A stretch of 64,000 nt of DNA from Mesorhizobium sp. M4B.F.Ca.ET.058.02.1.1 (GCF_003952505.1 NZ_CP034450.1:434001-498000); one strand, 5' to 3'; shown: positions 54,887-64,000, counted from the stretch's first letter. The notes: generated by a model not told the origin, from the letters alone. Numbers and translations are program-made.

Positions 54887-55819
54887 GTGAGGGGCAAGGC
54901 CATAACAATGATCGGCATCGCCGCCGTCTTCGGCGCGATCTCGATCTTTGCCGCGGATTTCTGGGTCAAGAGCCAGGCGAAAGCCGATTCCGAAGAGAAA
55001 ACGGCTTCGATCGCGATGCCTGCCGAACCGAAGGTCGAGTTCAAGACCATTGTCGTGGCCAATGCGCCGCTGCGCTACGGCATGCAGCTCGACAAGGCGC
55101 AGCTCAATGAAATCCCGTGGCCGCAGGATTCTCTGCCGCAGGGCGCGTTCACCTCGGTCGACGAACTGCTGAAGCAAGGCAGTCGCGTGGTGCTGTCACC
55201 GATCGAGATCAACGAACCGGTGCTGCTCACCAAGCTGTCGGGGCCGAACGGCCGCGCGACACTTTCCAACATGCTGTCGCCCGGAATGCGGGCGGTGACC
55301 ATCCGCACCGATGAGATCGCCGGCGTTGGCGGCTTCGTCACGCCGGGCGACCGCGTCGATGTCGTGCTGACGCGTGATGCCGGCGATATCCAGGAAGTCG
55401 CCAAGAACGCGCAGGGCGCATCCGGCTCGACGATCACCTCTGAAATCGTGGTGGCCGATGCCAAGGTCCTGTCCGTCGGCCAGGGCGCCGACGAGCGCCA
55501 GACCGAGCCGCAGGTTGCCAATTCGGTAACCCTCGAGGTGACGACCGAGGGCGCGAAGCAGGTGGCGCTGGCCCGCACCGTCGGCACGCTGTCACTGTCG
55601 CTCCGCTCCGCCAGCGACAGCAGCGCCGGCAAGGACGGCCTCACCACGATCTCATCCTTCGGCGGCTCGGTGGCGGCAAACGCGGGGGCGGCTGCCGGCG
55701 CGCTGTTCGAGGCGGTGGCGAAGGAGCCGGAGAAGCCGCAGTTCAAGACAATCATCGTGACGCGCGGCACGAAGGCCGAGGAATACAAGGTGCCATCGCC
55801 GGACCAGCAGCAGCAATAG
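54887..55819 (+). CDS. cpaB: Flp pilus assembly protein CpaB (RcpC)
   Basis: This 310-residue protein has an N-terminal membrane helix (AITMIGIAAVFGAISIFAADF), an SAF/AFP-like domain (VVANAPLRYGMQLDKAQLNEIPWP...) and a beta-rich region with GGFVTPGDRVDVVLT. CpaB belongs to the secretin complex of the Tad pilus in the periplasm. Start is GTG at 54887 behind AGGGG; an ATG at 54908 is in frame. It begins the tad operon here, next to parE. Confidence 0.92.
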   Translation: MRGKAITMIGIAAVFGAISIFAADFWVKSQAKADSEEKTASIAMPAEPKVEFKTIVVANAPLRYGMQLDKAQLNEIPWPQDSLPQGAFTSVDELLKQGSRVVLSPIEINEPVLLTKLSGPNGRATLSNMLSPGMRAVTIRTDEIAGVGGFVTPGDRVDVVLTRDAGDIQEVAKNAQGASGSTITSEIVVADAKVLSVGQGADERQTEPQVANSVTLEVTTEGAKQVALARTVGTLSLSLRSASDSSAGKDGLTTISSFGGSVAANAGAAAGALFEAVAKEPEKPQFKTIIVTRGTKAEEYKVPSPDQQQQ

Positions 55820-55846
55820 CCGGTGGGGACCGGCGGGGACAGGACA

Positions 55847-57289
55847 ATGTTTGGGCTGAACATACATAGCGTGAAGCGGGGGCGGCGCCTCGCGGGCGTG
55901 TTTGCCGTGGCGGTTTCACTGGCCGGGGTCGGCATGCTTGTCCTCAGCGGGCAGGCGCGGGCCGGCAATGACATCGTCTATGTCTCGGCGACCAAGAACG
56001 CATCGATCAAGGTGGCCAAGGGAAAGCCGCGGACGATCATGACGAGCGCGGCCTTCTACCAGATCGTCATCGGCGATCCGGAGATCGCCAACGTCAATCC
56101 GCTGACCGACAAGTCCTTCTATGTGCTGGGCAACAATCTCGGCACCACCGGCATCGCGCTGTTCAATGAGAACAAGCAACTGGTCGGCACGATCGACATC
56201 GAGGTGACGCTCGACACCGAGCAACTGGCGAACACCATTCGCGCCAGCGTGCCGGATGCCAAGATCAACGTCGGCTCGGCCAATGGCCGCGTGGTGCTGT
56301 CGGGCGAAGCGGACGATGCGGTCGCGGCCGAAAAGGCGAACAAGATCGCCACCCGTTTTTCCGGCAACGAGGAAGTCATCAACTCCGTCAACATCTCGTC
56401 CTCGCAGCAGGTCCAGCTCAACGTCCGCTTCGTCGAGATCAATCGCCAGGCCGGGATGGATCTCGGCGCCAAGTACAGCGCCAATTTCGCCTATGGCCTT
56501 GGCGGCCGCAACGTGGCGATCGAACCGGGCGATATTCCGGCGGCCGGAACTGGCGAGGTCATCGGCCGGCTGTTGTCGAACGGCGTTTCGATCGACATCG
56601 CCATCAAGGCGCTGGAGGAGCGCGGCCTTGCCCGGCGGCTGGCCGAGCCGAACCTGATCGCCCGTTCGGGCCAGACGGCGAGCTTCCTCGCCGGCGGCGA
56701 GTTCCCGATCCCGGTCTCCGAGGAAAACGGCAAGATCAGCGTCAGCTACAAGAAATACGGCGTCAGCCTGGATTTCACCCCGACCGTGCTGAAGGACGGG
56801 CTGGTCAGCCTCGACATCGCGCCGGAAGTGTCGTCGATCGATGCGTCCGCCTCCTACAATATCGGCGAGATCTCGGTGCCCGGCTTCATCGTGCGCCGGG
56901 CCAAGACCTCGGTCGACTTGAAGAACGGCCAGAGCTTCATGATCGCCGGCCTGCTGCAGTCGCAGAACGACATCACCACCTCGCGCCTTCCGGGTCTCGG
57001 CAAGCTGCCGGTGCTGGGCTCGCTGTTCTCGTCCAAGGCCTATCAGCGGCGCGAGACCGACCTGGTGATCATCGTCACGCCCTATCTGGTCAAGCCTGTC
57101 GATCCGTCGAAGAAGATGGTCGAGCCGACCGACGGCACGCAGCCGGCCAGCAATTCGGACTACTTCCTCAACAATACCGAGGAAGTGAAGGCTTCCGACC
57201 CGAACCGCGCCCTGGCGATGGCCGACGGCCGCGTCACGCAGCCCGCCGCGCCGACGGCAGGGCATTTCCTCGACCTGCCGAAGGATTGA
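55847..57289 (+). CDS. cpaC: Tad pilus secretin CpaC (RcpA)
   Basis: This 480-residue protein has a signal peptide, an N-terminal pilus/BON-type region (VRVVLSGEADDAVAAEKA is typical) and a C-terminal secretin domain (VPGFIVRRAKTSVDLKNGQSF, RRETDLVIIVTPYLVKPVDP). Multimers form the outer-membrane channel of the Flp pilus. The ATG at 55847 follows GGGGAC and gives the signal peptide; the GTG at 55823 is less likely. It is 27 bp after cpaB. Confidence 0.95.
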   Translation: MFGLNIHSVKRGRRLAGVFAVAVSLAGVGMLVLSGQARAGNDIVYVSATKNASIKVAKGKPRTIMTSAAFYQIVIGDPEIANVNPLTDKSFYVLGNNLGTTGIALFNENKQLVGTIDIEVTLDTEQLANTIRASVPDAKINVGSANGRVVLSGEADDAVAAEKANKIATRFSGNEEVINSVNISSSQQVQLNVRFVEINRQAGMDLGAKYSANFAYGLGGRNVAIEPGDIPAAGTGEVIGRLLSNGVSIDIAIKALEERGLARRLAEPNLIARSGQTASFLAGGEFPIPVSEENGKISVSYKKYGVSLDFTPTVLKDGLVSLDIAPEVSSIDASASYNIGEISVPGFIVRRAKTSVDLKNGQSFMIAGLLQSQNDITTSRLPGLGKLPVLGSLFSSKAYQRRETDLVIIVTPYLVKPVDPSKKMVEPTDGTQPASNSDYFLNNTEEVKASDPNRALAMADGRVTQPAAPTAGHFLDLPKD

Positions 57290-57293
57290 AGTC

Positions 57294-57569
57294 ATGCGTC
57301 CGGTTCCAGGCTTGATGGTTGCCCTGCTGCTCTCCGGTCTCTGCGGCTGCACCAGCGACGACTATGTGCGCACCGAGGGCGTGACGCCCGCCGCCGGCAA
57401 CGCGCAGGCGGCCAATACGGTCATGCAGATGGTCGATCCGTGGAAATACGGCGTCCAGAACACCAGGCTGCTGGTGCCGGCGCAGCGCACCAGCACGTCG
57501 ACGGCCGCCGCGGCCGGCGAGGCGGCGGGTGCAAAGACGGCTGAGACGACGAGCGCGACAACCAACTGA
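57294..57569 (+). CDS. Small lipoprotein in the CpaD position
   Basis: This 91-residue protein has a lipobox LCGC (Cys at about 19) and a short hydrophilic part with VMQMVDPWKYGVQNTRLLVPAQR, ending in an Ala/Thr-rich tail. It lies where CpaD (normally about 220-250 residues, a pilus lipoprotein that pilots the secretin) is usually found. It is too short to hold a whole CpaD domain, so it is either a reduced relative or a different pilotin. It starts 4 bases after cpaC. Confidence 0.7.
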   Translation: MRPVPGLMVALLLSGLCGCTSDDYVRTEGVTPAAGNAQAANTVMQMVDPWKYGVQNTRLLVPAQRTSTSTAAAAGEAAGAKTAETTSATTN

Positions 57570-57597
57570 TTTGGCACTGACCAGACGGGCTGACGAC

Positions 57598-58812
57598 ATG
57601 GCAAGCGGCATCAAGAGCAAGAAGATACTGCTCGTATCCACCGACAGGACGTTCCTGCAGGACACCCGCACGGCCTTCGCCGCTTCGGACGTCATCGAGC
57701 TTTTGACGGTCGACAAGAGCGTCAACGAGTTGCGCGGCGAAGTCCAGGAGACGGATTTCGGCGCGCTCATCGTCGACATGGACGCGGCGAAGCTGGAAGA
57801 GATCGAATCGCTGCAGCGCATCATGCGCCGGCTGGAAGGCCGGGTCCCGGTGGTCGTGGTCACGCAGGAATTCAACGCAGCGGCGGTGCGCATCCTGGTC
57901 CAGCTCAAGGTCGCCGACTTTCTGGTCAAGCCGATCACCACCGCCGACCTGGTGCGTTCCGTCGTGCGGGCGCTGCAGGGGCCCGGGCGGGAGGAAAACA
58001 CCGAGTCGCAGATCTATACCTTCATGCCCGCCGCCGGCGGCGTCGGCACCACGACGCTGGCGCTGCAGACCGCCTTCCAACTGCATCATTCGGTGACGCG
58101 CGGCGCCTCGACCTGCGTCGTCGACCTCAATTTCCAGCAGGGCGCCTGCGCCGAATATCTCGATCTCGAGCCGCGCTTCGACATTACCGAGATCGAGAAC
58201 CAGCCGGAGCGTCTCGACCGGCAGCTGCTGGACGTGATGCTGTCCAAGCATGCGAGCGGGCTCTGCGTGCTGGCGGCGCCGACGCGCCCGTCGGAGATGC
58301 GCTCCTTCAAGACCGACGTCGTGGTGCGCATGCTCGACCTCGTCTCGGCCTATTTCGACAATGTCGTCATCGACATGCCGCGCACCTGGTTCCCATGGAC
58401 CGAGACGGTGCTGCTCGGCTCCAACAAGCTCTATATCGTGGCCGAGATGACGGTGCCGTGCCTGCGCCACACGCAACGCCTCATCCAGGCGATCTACGAG
58501 ACCGCCGGCAGGGAGGTGAAGCCGAACGTGATCGTCAACCGCTTCGAGCAGAAGATGTTCGACAACGGCATCAAGCAGGCCGATGTCCAGGACATCCTCG
58601 GCGAGCATTTCGTCGGTGGCATCTCGAACAATTACCGGCTGGTGCGCGAGGCCGTAGACCGTGGCGTGCCGCTGCACGACATCGACCCGAACGCCAATGT
58701 CGTCAATGACCTGAAGAAGATCATCCTGCCCGAGGAAGCGGTGACGACGACGGCCAAGTCGAAGTCGCTGTTCGGCCTCGGCAAGGGCCTGCTGAAGAGG
58801 AAGGCCGGATGA
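57598..58812 (+). CDS. cpaE: Tad pilus ParA/MinD-like ATPase CpaE (TadZ)
   Basis: This 404-residue protein has an N-terminal degenerate receiver domain (about 8-125) and a C-terminal MinD-like ATPase (MPAAGGVGTTTLALQ as deviant Walker A). It localises the Tad apparatus at the cell pole or membrane. The start at 57598 has no strong ribosome binding site but begins the conserved region. It overlaps cpaF by 4 bases. Confidence 0.93.
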   Translation: MASGIKSKKILLVSTDRTFLQDTRTAFAASDVIELLTVDKSVNELRGEVQETDFGALIVDMDAAKLEEIESLQRIMRRLEGRVPVVVVTQEFNAAAVRILVQLKVADFLVKPITTADLVRSVVRALQGPGREENTESQIYTFMPAAGGVGTTTLALQTAFQLHHSVTRGASTCVVDLNFQQGACAEYLDLEPRFDITEIENQPERLDRQLLDVMLSKHASGLCVLAAPTRPSEMRSFKTDVVVRMLDLVSAYFDNVVIDMPRTWFPWTETVLLGSNKLYIVAEMTVPCLRHTQRLIQAIYETAGREVKPNVIVNRFEQKMFDNGIKQADVQDILGEHFVGGISNNYRLVREAVDRGVPLHDIDPNANVVNDLKKIILPEEAVTTTAKSKSLFGLGKGLLKRKAG

Positions 58813-60230
58813 CCAGCCGCTTTTCAACGCTCCAGAACCGCGACCTGCGTCCGCAGCGCCCAGCCGAGGCGGCGCCGGTGACGCAGCACACCGTGGTCAT
58901 CCCGACGACGCGCAAGCTTGTCGCGCCGAAGGTCGAGGCAGCCCCCGCCAAGAGCGCCAACAAGGTGCTCGACGCGCGGGTGCGTATCCACCGCATGCTG
59001 CTCGAGGAAATCAACCTCGTGGCGCTGGAACGGCTGCCGAAGGACGAGATGCGCCGGCAGGTGCATGAATTCGTCTCGGAAAAGACCCGCCATGAGCGAA
59101 TGGCGATCAACACCGCCGAGCTCGACGCGCTGGTCGACGACATCGTCGACGAGATGGTCGGTCTCGGCCCACTGGAGCCGCTGCTCAAAGACCCCGAGAT
59201 CAACGACATCCTGATCAACGGCCACCAGAATTGCTTCGTCGAAAGGCGCGGCAAGCTGCAGCAGGTGCATATCCCGTTCAAGGACGAGGCGCATCTGCTT
59301 CGAATCATAAACAAAATCGTCGCCGCGGTCGGCCGTCGCGTCGATGAGTCGGCGCCGATGGTCGACGCGCGCATGCTGGACGGCTCGCGTTTCAACGCCG
59401 CCATCCGGCCGGTTGGCGTCGACGGGCCGCTGGTGTCGATCCGCAAATTCTCCAAGAACAAGCTCGGCCTGCACAAGCTGGTCGAATTCGGCGCCATCAC
59501 CCAGAACATGGCCGAGGTGCTGGCGGCGGCCGTGCATGCCCGCAAGACCACCATCATCTCTGGCGGCACCGGCACCGGCAAGACGACGATGCTGAACGCG
59601 CTGTCGGCCTTCATTCCCGAGGACGAGCGACTGATCACCATCGAGGACGCCGCCGAGCTGCAATTGCAGCAGCCGCATGTCGCGCGCATGGAGACACGGC
59701 CCGCCAATATCGAGGGCCACGGCGAACTGAAGCAGCGCGACCTGGTCAAGAACGCGCTGCGCATGCGCCCCGACCGCGTCATCCTCGGCGAGTGCCGCGG
59801 CGAGGAAGCCTTCGACATGCTGCAGGCGATGAACACCGGCCATGAAGGCTCGATGGCGACCATCCACGCCAACACGCCGCGCGACGCCATCTCGCGCCTG
59901 GAGCAGATGCTCGGCATGACCGGCATGCCGATGACGGTGCAGTCGATCCGCAGCCAGATCGCCAGCGCCATCGACATCATCGTGCAACTGACCCGCCTGT
60001 CCGACGGCAAGCGCAAGGTGACCAGCGTCGCCGAGGTGACCGGCATGGAAGGCGACGTCATCCAGATGCAGGAGATATTCCGCTTCGTGCGCACCGGCAT
60101 GGAGGCGGACGGCAAGATCCTCGGTCACTACGAGGCGACCGGAATCCGCCCGCGTTTCCTCGAGGACCTGCGCGCCATGGGCATCGAATTCCCGGGCAAG
60201 TATTTCGAACCCGGCCGTCCACAGGAGTAA
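58809..60230 (+). CDS. cpaF: Tad pilus secretion ATPase CpaF (TadA)
   Basis: This 473-residue hexameric traffic ATPase powers pilus assembly. Walker A is GGTGTGKTTM near 250-260, the Asp box is ITIEDAAELQLQ, Walker B ILGECRGEEAFDML and the His box GHEGSMATIHANTPRDA. The N-terminal domain is typical of TadA/CpaF. It is translationally coupled to cpaE and lies 3 bp before tadB. Confidence 0.96.
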   Translation: MTSRFSTLQNRDLRPQRPAEAAPVTQHTVVIPTTRKLVAPKVEAAPAKSANKVLDARVRIHRMLLEEINLVALERLPKDEMRRQVHEFVSEKTRHERMAINTAELDALVDDIVDEMVGLGPLEPLLKDPEINDILINGHQNCFVERRGKLQQVHIPFKDEAHLLRIINKIVAAVGRRVDESAPMVDARMLDGSRFNAAIRPVGVDGPLVSIRKFSKNKLGLHKLVEFGAITQNMAEVLAAAVHARKTTIISGGTGTGKTTMLNALSAFIPEDERLITIEDAAELQLQQPHVARMETRPANIEGHGELKQRDLVKNALRMRPDRVILGECRGEEAFDMLQAMNTGHEGSMATIHANTPRDAISRLEQMLGMTGMPMTVQSIRSQIASAIDIIVQLTRLSDGKRKVTSVAEVTGMEGDVIQMQEIFRFVRTGMEADGKILGHYEATGIRPRFLEDLRAMGIEFPGKYFEPGRPQE

Positions 60231-60233
60231 CCG

Positions 60234-61199
60234 GTGTTCGGAGGCTTCAGCGCGATCTACGTCGTCTATGCCGCGGCAGCGCTCACCGGCATCATGATCG
60301 CAGAGGCGTGCTACCTGCTTTATGCCGGCCGCAGCGACAAACGCACCGCAATCAACCGGCGCATGAAGCTGCAGGAGAACAAGATCAGCCAGGAACAGGT
60401 GCTGATCCAGCTGCGCAAGGAACGCGGCCTGGAGGCCGGCAGCTCGGTGTTCTCGCTCGACCGGTTCCGCGCCTTGCGCACCCAGTCCGGCATGACGATG
60501 CCTCTGTCCAAATTCCTGGCGATCACTTCGGGCGCGGCGCTGGTGGCGGCGCTGGTCGCCATCTGGTACGGGCTGCCGTTGCTGCTCGGCCTTCTATTGT
60601 TTGTCGTCCTCTTGCCGGTGCTGCCCGTCATGTCGCTGCGCTTCCAGCGCGGCCGCCGGCTGAAACGGTTCGGCATGCAGTTGCCGGAGGCGCTGGAACT
60701 GATCACGCGCGGCCTGAAGGCCGGCCATCCGGTGCCGGTCGCCATCTCCATGGTGGCGCGCGAGATGCCGGACCCGATCGGCACTGAGTTCGGCGTCATC
60801 GCGGATGAGGTGACCTACGGCTCGGACCTGGTTTCGGCGCTGAATTCGCTGTTCGACCGGGTCGGCCATGAAGACCTGCCGTTGTTCGTCACCGCCGTGT
60901 CGATCCAGAACAGTTCGGGCGGCAATCTGCGCGAGATCCTCGACGGGCTGTCGTCGACGATCCGCGAACGCGGCAAGCTGCGTCGCAAGGTGCGCGCGAT
61001 TTCGACCGAGGGCCGCATGTCGGCCTATATCCTGACGGCCGTGCCGGCACTTCTGTTCGCGGCCATCATGGTGATGATGCCGCAATTCTACAAAAGCGTC
61101 TGGGGCGAGCCGAAGACCTGGTACTTGCTTGGCGGCTCGGTCACCTGGCTGATGCTGGGCAATGCCATCATGTTCAAGATGTCGAACTTCAGGTTCTGA
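60234..61199 (+). CDS. tadB: Tad pilus inner-membrane platform protein TadB
   Basis: This 321-residue protein has the type II secretion F-domain, with membrane helices at the N-terminus, middle (ITSGAALVAALVAIWYG) and C-terminus, and the LPEALELITRGLKAGHPVPVA cytoplasmic motif. It forms the assembly platform with TadC. It starts with GTG at 60234, behind AGGAG. The TadC ATG follows one base after its stop. Confidence 0.95.
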   Translation: MFGGFSAIYVVYAAAALTGIMIAEACYLLYAGRSDKRTAINRRMKLQENKISQEQVLIQLRKERGLEAGSSVFSLDRFRALRTQSGMTMPLSKFLAITSGAALVAALVAIWYGLPLLLGLLLFVVLLPVLPVMSLRFQRGRRLKRFGMQLPEALELITRGLKAGHPVPVAISMVAREMPDPIGTEFGVIADEVTYGSDLVSALNSLFDRVGHEDLPLFVTAVSIQNSSGGNLREILDGLSSTIRERGKLRRKVRAISTEGRMSAYILTAVPALLFAAIMVMMPQFYKSVWGEPKTWYLLGGSVTWLMLGNAIMFKMSNFRF

Positions 61200-61200
61200 C

Positions 61201-62169
61201 ATGCAGGCTGTGATCGAATTCCTCGCTTCGCTCGCGCCGACCTCGCTGTTGCCGGTTGCGGTGCTGCTGCTGATGCTGGGTGGCAGCGCGGTGGCCTGGC
61301 CGCTGGTCGTTGCCAAGGGCGACCGCAACGAGGTCAAGCGCCGGCTGAAGGTGGAGGAGAGCAGCAAGGCCGTCGAGCAGACTGAGCCTGCGCCGCGGAA
61401 GAATTCCAACGCGGTGCGCGAGAAGGCGGTGAAGCGGGCGCAGGAATTCTACGCCAAGAGCGACCCCGAGAATGTCGCGCGGCTGCGCATGAAGCTCATC
61501 CAGGCCGGCTACATGGAACCGCGTGCTGTCGGCACCTTCTTCCTGATCCGCTTTGCCGCCTTCGTCGGCCTGGCTCTTGGCGCCCTGCTGCTCAACCACT
61601 GGATGGCGAGCGCGGATTCGACCATGACCAGCCGCTGGACCTTCGTCATCCTTTCGGGCGCTGCCGGCTATTTCCTGCCCGGTCTGGTGCTGACCCAGAA
61701 GGTGCGGGAGAAGATGCGCGAATACCGCAACGGCTTTCCCGACTTCATGGACCTGATGATCGTCTGCTCCGACGCCGGCATGAGCATGGAGGCCGGCATC
61801 GAGCGCGTCTCCAAGGAGCTCGCCAAGACCTATCCTTCGCTCAGCATGAACCTGCAGCTGGTATCGCTGGAGCTCAGGGCCGGGCGCAGCCTCGACGATG
61901 CGCTCAAGGCGCTCGCCGATCGTCTCAGCCTCGATGAGGTGCGCTCCTTCGCGACGCTGCTGCAGCAGTCCAAGGAACTGGGCACCAGCCTGTCGGGGGC
62001 GTTGCGCGTCTTTTCCGACGAGATGCGGCACAAGCGCATGTCGCTGGCCGAGGAGAAGGCGCATGCCCTGCCAGCCAAGATGTCGGTGCCGGTGACGGTA
62101 TGCATCCTGCCGGTGGTGCTGATGATCGCCATCATCCCGATCATCGTAAAGATGACGACCGCGCACTGA
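61201..62169 (+). CDS. tadC: Tad pilus inner-membrane platform protein TadC
   Basis: This 322-residue partner of TadB has a similar F-domain layout: an N-terminal helix, a charged linker, two helices near 125-175, the cytoplasmic FMDLMIVCSDAGMSMEAGIERVSKEL motif, and a C-terminal helix. ATG at 61201 is used; earlier frame extension to 61162 overlaps tadB. It ends 136 bp before tadD. Confidence 0.95.
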   Translation: MQAVIEFLASLAPTSLLPVAVLLLMLGGSAVAWPLVVAKGDRNEVKRRLKVEESSKAVEQTEPAPRKNSNAVREKAVKRAQEFYAKSDPENVARLRMKLIQAGYMEPRAVGTFFLIRFAAFVGLALGALLLNHWMASADSTMTSRWTFVILSGAAGYFLPGLVLTQKVREKMREYRNGFPDFMDLMIVCSDAGMSMEAGIERVSKELAKTYPSLSMNLQLVSLELRAGRSLDDALKALADRLSLDEVRSFATLLQQSKELGTSLSGALRVFSDEMRHKRMSLAEEKAHALPAKMSVPVTVCILPVVLMIAIIPIIVKMTTAH

Positions 62170-62305
62170 ACCCACGGCAACGCTGGTTAACGCATCCTTT
62201 GCGCGCAACCGAAATTTAGGGGCATTTCAGCACCGAAGCTTAATCGCTGCTGTGTACAGTGCTCCCTGAAGAACGACCCGGCAAATCGGGCGATGGGGCA
62301 GGGGC

Positions 62306-62782
62306 ATGCGTCACAGACATCCCGCGGCAATGGCCGCATTGGCAGCCGTCTTGATGATCACCGGTTGCACGACCAGCAGTAACAGCGTCGACACGACCAA
62401 GACCACCGCGATCCAGCCAGCGTCCAAGGATGTCAGCGCTTCCGACCTGGCGGAGGGCAAGGCGCAGTTCCGCGAGGCGAATTACGGCCTTGCCGAAAAG
62501 CATTTCCGCAAGGCCGTCGAGCTCAAGGCCGACAATGCCGAAGCCTGGATGGGGCTGGCCGCTTCCTATGACGAGCTCGGCCGTTTCGACTTCGCCGACC
62601 GCGCCTATGACCAGCTCTTGAAGGTCGCCGGCCGCAAGCCGCAGATCGTCAACAACATGGGATATTCGCAACTGCTGCGCGGCAACAGGACGAAGGCAAG
62701 GGTTTTGCTGCTCGAGGCCAAGGCCCACATGGCCGATCCGACCGTGGTCGACGCCAACCTCGCGCTGCTGAACAAGAGCTAG
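62306..62782 (+). CDS. tadD: Tad pilus lipoprotein TadD (TPR protein)
   Basis: This 158-residue protein has a lipobox (MITGC at about 17-21) and two to three TPR-like helical repeats (LAEGKAQFREANYGLAEKHF, NAEAWMGLAASYDELGRFDFA, NNMGYSQLLRGNRTKARVLL). TadD is a pilotin-like outer-membrane lipoprotein for the Tad secretin. It is shorter than many TadD proteins. A GGGGCAGGGG site precedes the ATG. Confidence 0.85.
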   Translation: MRHRHPAAMAALAAVLMITGCTTSSNSVDTTKTTAIQPASKDVSASDLAEGKAQFREANYGLAEKHFRKAVELKADNAEAWMGLAASYDELGRFDFADRAYDQLLKVAGRKPQIVNNMGYSQLLRGNRTKARVLLLEAKAHMADPTVVDANLALLNKS

Positions 62783-63183
62783 AGGGCTTTCGCGCCTAGA
62801 CTGAATCGTTCCGCCCGAATCGACTTAGTCGCTGCGAGACGAGACAATTTCAACCGGCACTATTTCCTGTTTGTCGATTTGCAAAAGACAATTCGACGGA
62901 TGCGGCTTCCTGCTGGCGGACGCCGCTTTGTCAGCCGCATGCGCGATGCACAACATCGGGCATGCGGCCTCTTTCGCACGGGTCGCGTCGCGATCGTCGA
63001 CAGAACTGTTTCAATATAAACCAGAACGTCTCTAGTCTTCGCGCGTGCCCTTCATAGTAGTGGACGCTTTGTAAACCTTGTCCGAAGGTTGCGTCGAAAG
63101 GTTAGCTGAAAACGGTGTCGGCGGGCCGTCGTTAACCTAGAATGGGGATGCAACCGACGTCTCCCAAGAGGCTGCGCTCAAGA
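62783..63183. other. Intergenic stretch upstream of the GGDEF gene
   Basis: No gene or RNA is seen in 401 bp. It has AT-rich pockets (about 62865-62895, 63011-63023 and 63060-63080) that could hold promoters for the following gene. In-frame ATGs at 63142 and 63148 could extend that gene by 12-14 codons. Confidence 0.4.
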
Positions 63184-64000
63184 ATGTTGGATTTTAGTTC
63201 GCTCCTGCTCGCGGCGGCGCTGTCGGGCTCGTGCCTCAGCATCACGCTGTTTGCGATCTGGTTCACCGCGCCGCGGGCGCACTTCGTGCTGACGGTGGCG
63301 TGCGGCATGCTCGTGCTTGTCGCGCATGTCGTGCTGTTCTGGCAGTACACAAAGGAGCCCGGCCCTTTGCTGTGCCAGGCTACCCTTGCGCTGCTCAACC
63401 TGGGTTTTTTGGTGATCTGCCTGTCGTCCATGCAGTATCTCAGCGTGCCCGGCTACAAGCGCGTGATTGTGCCGACCCTGCTAGCAATGACCGTTTGCGC
63501 CGCCGTCACCTATTTCGGTTTTGACGGTATCGGCTTCATCCTCACCTATGCGACTGTCACGGCGTTGCTCGTCGTGATCGGTGTGATGTTTTGGATCAAG
63601 GGCGGCGGTCATGATCGCCGGATCCTGCTGGTCGTCTCATTCCTCAGCGGCACCTGTGCGGTGTCCTTCGCACTGTGTGGGTTGGTGCTGGCGATCCGTG
63701 GACAGTGGGTGCTTGGCTTGGCACCCAACAATTGGGCCGAACGGCTGAATTCCGTCGTTGCGGTCGCCTGCATGACCGGTCTCGGCGCGCTGACGCTTTC
63801 GCTGCACCACTTGCAGGCGCAGATCGAATTGAAGGCCGAGACCCTGACCGATCCACTGACGGGGCTGATGAACCGGCGGGCGCTGAACTCGCTCTATGGC
63901 GAGCGCGCCTTCGGACCGTTCATGGCGGTGGTGATGTTCGACCTCGACCATTTCAAGAGGACGAACGACCTGTTCGGCCATCCGGTCGGCGACAAGGTTC
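63184..64000 (+). CDS. Membrane-bound diguanylate cyclase (GGDEF), 3' end missing
   Basis: The gene runs off the window. The first 200 or so residues make about six hydrophobic segments ([22 protein letters not shown] onwards), a MHYT/7TM-like sensory region, followed by [15 protein letters not shown], the standard entry to a GGDEF domain, then [20 protein letters not shown]. The GG[D/E]EF site itself lies beyond base 64000, so cyclase activity cannot be checked. It makes or senses c-di-GMP at the membrane. It lies 401 bp after tadD. Confidence 0.85.
   Translation, partial: MLDFSSLLLAAALSGSCLSITLFAIWFTAPRAHFVLTVACGMLVLVAHVVLFWQYTKEPGPLLCQATLALLNLGFLVICLSSMQYLSVPGYKRVIVPTLLAMTVCAAVTYFGFDGIGFILTYATVTALLVVIGVMFWIKGGGHDRRILLVVSFLSGTCAVSFALCGLVLAIRGQWVLGLAPNNWAERLNSVVAVACMTGLGALTLSLHHLQAQIELKAETLTDPLTGLMNRRALNSLYGERAFGPFMAVVMFDLDHFKRTNDLFGHPVGDKV

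Noticed and set aside
1-64000. CRISPR arrays, prophage, integrases or insertion sequences
   Set aside because: No regularly spaced repeats, transposase, integrase or phage genes were found. The repeats present are short palindromes.

Overview
The window is a GC-rich chromosomal segment of an alphaproteobacterium of the order Rhizobiales, most like Mesorhizobium and relatives (Phyllobacteriaceae). This is inferred from gene content (DUF982 and DUF2336 proteins, PHA synthase, FolE-HisI next to a two-cysteine Fe-S scaffold and YidD, a Tad pilus locus) and from dispersed palindromes of a rhizobial type. No phage, insertion sequence, integrase or CRISPR array was seen. Most of it is core chromosome, with a small, more AT-rich, poorly characterised patch at about 25.0-26.3 kb.

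Layout. 1-7.4 kb: the end of heme O synthase (ctaB), a DUF2189 membrane protein, a YbaK-type deacylase, and a leftward aa3-type oxidase operon (subunits II, I, III, III, IV) with two consecutive subunit III genes. 7.5-12.4 kb: a HAD phosphatase, the map-radC pair, a frameshifted small gene, DUF982, a small secreted protein and an aspartyl/asparaginyl hydroxylase-like protein. 12.5-21.6 kb: an RND efflux operon (adaptor, pump, outer-membrane factor), then a Spy/CpxP-like periplasmic protein divergent from an OmpR-type two-component system; a perfect 12-bp inverted repeat lies between them. 21.7-26.3 kb: a CHASE2 adenylate cyclase convergent with a secreted FecR-domain protein, then tiny membrane-protein genes and a decayed lipoprotein gene. 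26.4-30 kb: tRNA-Glu with a good promoter, an M15-like lipoprotein and phaC.

30-45.7 kb: lipoprotein, aminotransferase, hom, glpX and recJ in one direction; patatin phospholipase, hisI and folE; a two-cysteine Fe-S scaffold; a LysR regulator with a palindromic site and a divergent 52-codon ORF; yidD; a class D beta-lactamase; thrS; an acyltransferase; a secreted protein. 45.9-54.7 kb: nitroreductase, flavin reductase, an ICMT-like methyltransferase, a CitE/MaoC pair, DUF2336, a FUSC transporter and parE. 54.9-62.8 kb: Tad/Flp pilus assembly genes cpaB, cpaC, a short lipoprotein, cpaE, cpaF, tadB, tadC, tadD. The window ends inside a membrane diguanylate cyclase.

A striking technical feature is a set of single-base losses. 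recJ, the histidine kinase and a secreted-protein gene are each broken at a run of exactly five G (or C) and each is restored by a sixth; a fourth small gene is restored by one G in a shorter run. Homopolymer undercalling in the assembly is the simplest explanation and should be excluded before calling any of them a pseudogene. I found no convincing wholly new system. The best leads are the cyclase/FecR/small-protein patch, the palindromic operator at 19.4 kb and the LysR-linked small ORF.
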